From Nocardioides sp. (GTDB lineage Bacteria; Actinomycetota; Actinomycetes; Propionibacteriales; Nocardioidaceae): 6,015 nt of DNA. The DNA lies in NCBI GenBank assembly GCA_021731205.1, contig JAKFXV010000077.1:1-6015 (forward strand). Direction: 5' to 3'. The position numbers were made by a program, and so were the translations under genes. This document shows positions 5,434-6,015 of the stretch, piece by piece (position 1 is the stretch's first letter; every line of letters starts with the position of its first letter). The notes beneath the pieces are model-generated. The model had not been told where the DNA came from and searched no databases. It saw only the letters and a program-made list of their open reading frames with translations.

Positions 5434-6015
5434 TCATCCCGACGCGGGAGCTCCCCTCAGCAGCGTCGAGAGCGTCGAGGCATTGGCGTATCCGACCTGC
5501 CGGGCGATCTGCGGGGTCGTGAGGTCGGTCGTTCGCCGCAGATGCTCGGCGCGCTCCCGGCGGATGCGGCGGATCAGGGCAAGAGGGCTCAACCCGAGTG
5601 CTGCCTGCGTACGGCGTTCGAGGCTGCGGCGGCTGGTGCCGAGCTGCCGTGCGAGGTCGGCGATCGAGAGCGGCTGGTCAAGGCAGCTGCGCACCGCGCG
5701 TTCGAAGGCGACCACCACGGGATCGTGGTGCGAGAAGTGATCCACGGCGATGTAGGGGCTCTGGGCAGCGCGTTCGTCGACGACCAGCAGCCGCGCCACG
5801 CGACTCGCCAGGTCGACACTGGCGCGGCCCACGATGGCGAGGCCGAGGTCGACATGGGAGAACGCCGCTCCGGCGGTGATGATCGGCTCGTCGACCACCA
5901 CCATCGCATCGAGGTCGAGCCGGACTTGTGGGTAGCGGCGCCGGAAGGTCGGACCCGCCCACCAACTGGTCGTGGCCCGACGTTGATCCAGCAACCCGGC
6001 CTCCGCCAGCGCGAA
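5434..6015 (-). CDS. GlxA-family transcriptional regulator (DJ-1/PfpI plus AraC HTH), 5' end outside the window
   Basis: The C-terminal 193 residues of a regulator that fuses a DJ-1/PfpI-like amidotransferase-fold domain to an AraC-type DNA-binding domain. The frame is open through base 6015; the TTG near 5994 is internal (it sits inside FALAEAGLLDQRRATTSWW, a conserved GlxA segment), so the gene continues beyond the window. Visible parts are the end of the DJ-1 domain (about 1-85, with DEPIITAGAAFSHVDLGLAI), a linker (about 85-105), and two AraC helix-turn-helices: LSIADLARQLGTSRRSLERR and TTPQIARQVGYANASTLSTLL. The tail after the last helix is short (GAPASG). The position of the usual nucleophile Cys is outside the window. 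It lies 28 nt upstream of the FAH gene on the same strand, so read-through is possible, but a regulatory link to that operon is not shown. Confidence 0.92.
   Translation of the reverse strand, partial: FALAEAGLLDQRRATTSWWAGPTFRRRYPQVRLDLDAMVVVDEPIITAGAAFSHVDLGLAIVGRASVDLASRVARLLVVDERAAQSPYIAVDHFSHHDPVVVAFERAVRSCLDQPLSIADLARQLGTSRRSLERRTQAALGLSPLALIRRIRRERAEHLRRTTDLTTPQIARQVGYANASTLSTLLRGAPASG

Noticed and set aside
3437..5522. Two overlapping plus-strand open frames antisense to gltX and the FAH gene
   Set aside because: Compositional mirror of conserved genes; no motifs and no convincing translation signals were seen.
1..6015. CRISPR array, insertion sequence, prophage, toxin-antitoxin or defence genes
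   Set aside because: No spaced repeat array, transposase or integrase motif, or recognisable defence domain was found on either strand. The CPBP (Abi-related) protein alone does not justify a defence call.

Overview
The window is very GC-rich, uses GTG starts freely, and packs its genes with 4-8 nt overlaps. With its gene content (a NarL/DesK-type two-component pair, a DUF6326-like membrane protein, a GlxA-type regulator, and an FAH-gltX pair beside tRNA-Gln and tRNA-Glu) this points to a chromosomal segment of an actinomycete. A Propionibacteriales-like host is possible, but I cannot fix the order from sequence alone.

Left, plus strand (1-1844): the 3' part of a sensor histidine kinase gene is cut by the window edge just after where its phospho-accepting His should lie. 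It overlaps a complete LuxR/NarL-type response regulator by 4 nt. After a 168-nt gap holding short hairpins and a perfect 10-bp tandem repeat comes a small four-helix membrane protein (DUF6326-like), a plausible target of the pair.

Middle and right, minus strand (6015 down to 1846), in transcription order: the 3' part of a GlxA-type (DJ-1/PfpI plus AraC) regulator; a fumarylacetoacetate hydrolase (FAH) family enzyme; gltX (glutamyl-tRNA synthetase); a CPBP-family intramembrane protease homologue; tRNA-Gln(CUG); tRNA-Glu(CUC). FAH, gltX and CPBP overlap by 8 and 4 nt and look like one operon, with a candidate leaderless promoter directly before FAH. The tRNAs begin 18 nt after the CPBP stop and may have their own promoter inside the CPBP 3' end. 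The two halves converge with one base between the DUF6326 stop and the tRNA-Glu 3' end.

Functionally, the synthetase is encoded beside both tRNAs it probably charges. Most actinobacteria lack GlnRS, so a non-discriminating GluRS makes Glu-tRNA(Gln), which GatCAB amidates; the tRNA-Gln here has the U1-A72 pair expected of a GatCAB substrate. I found no CRISPR array, insertion sequence, phage gene or defence system. This is mostly a conserved housekeeping region next to a small signalling cassette, and the points worth a second look are regulatory and architectural.
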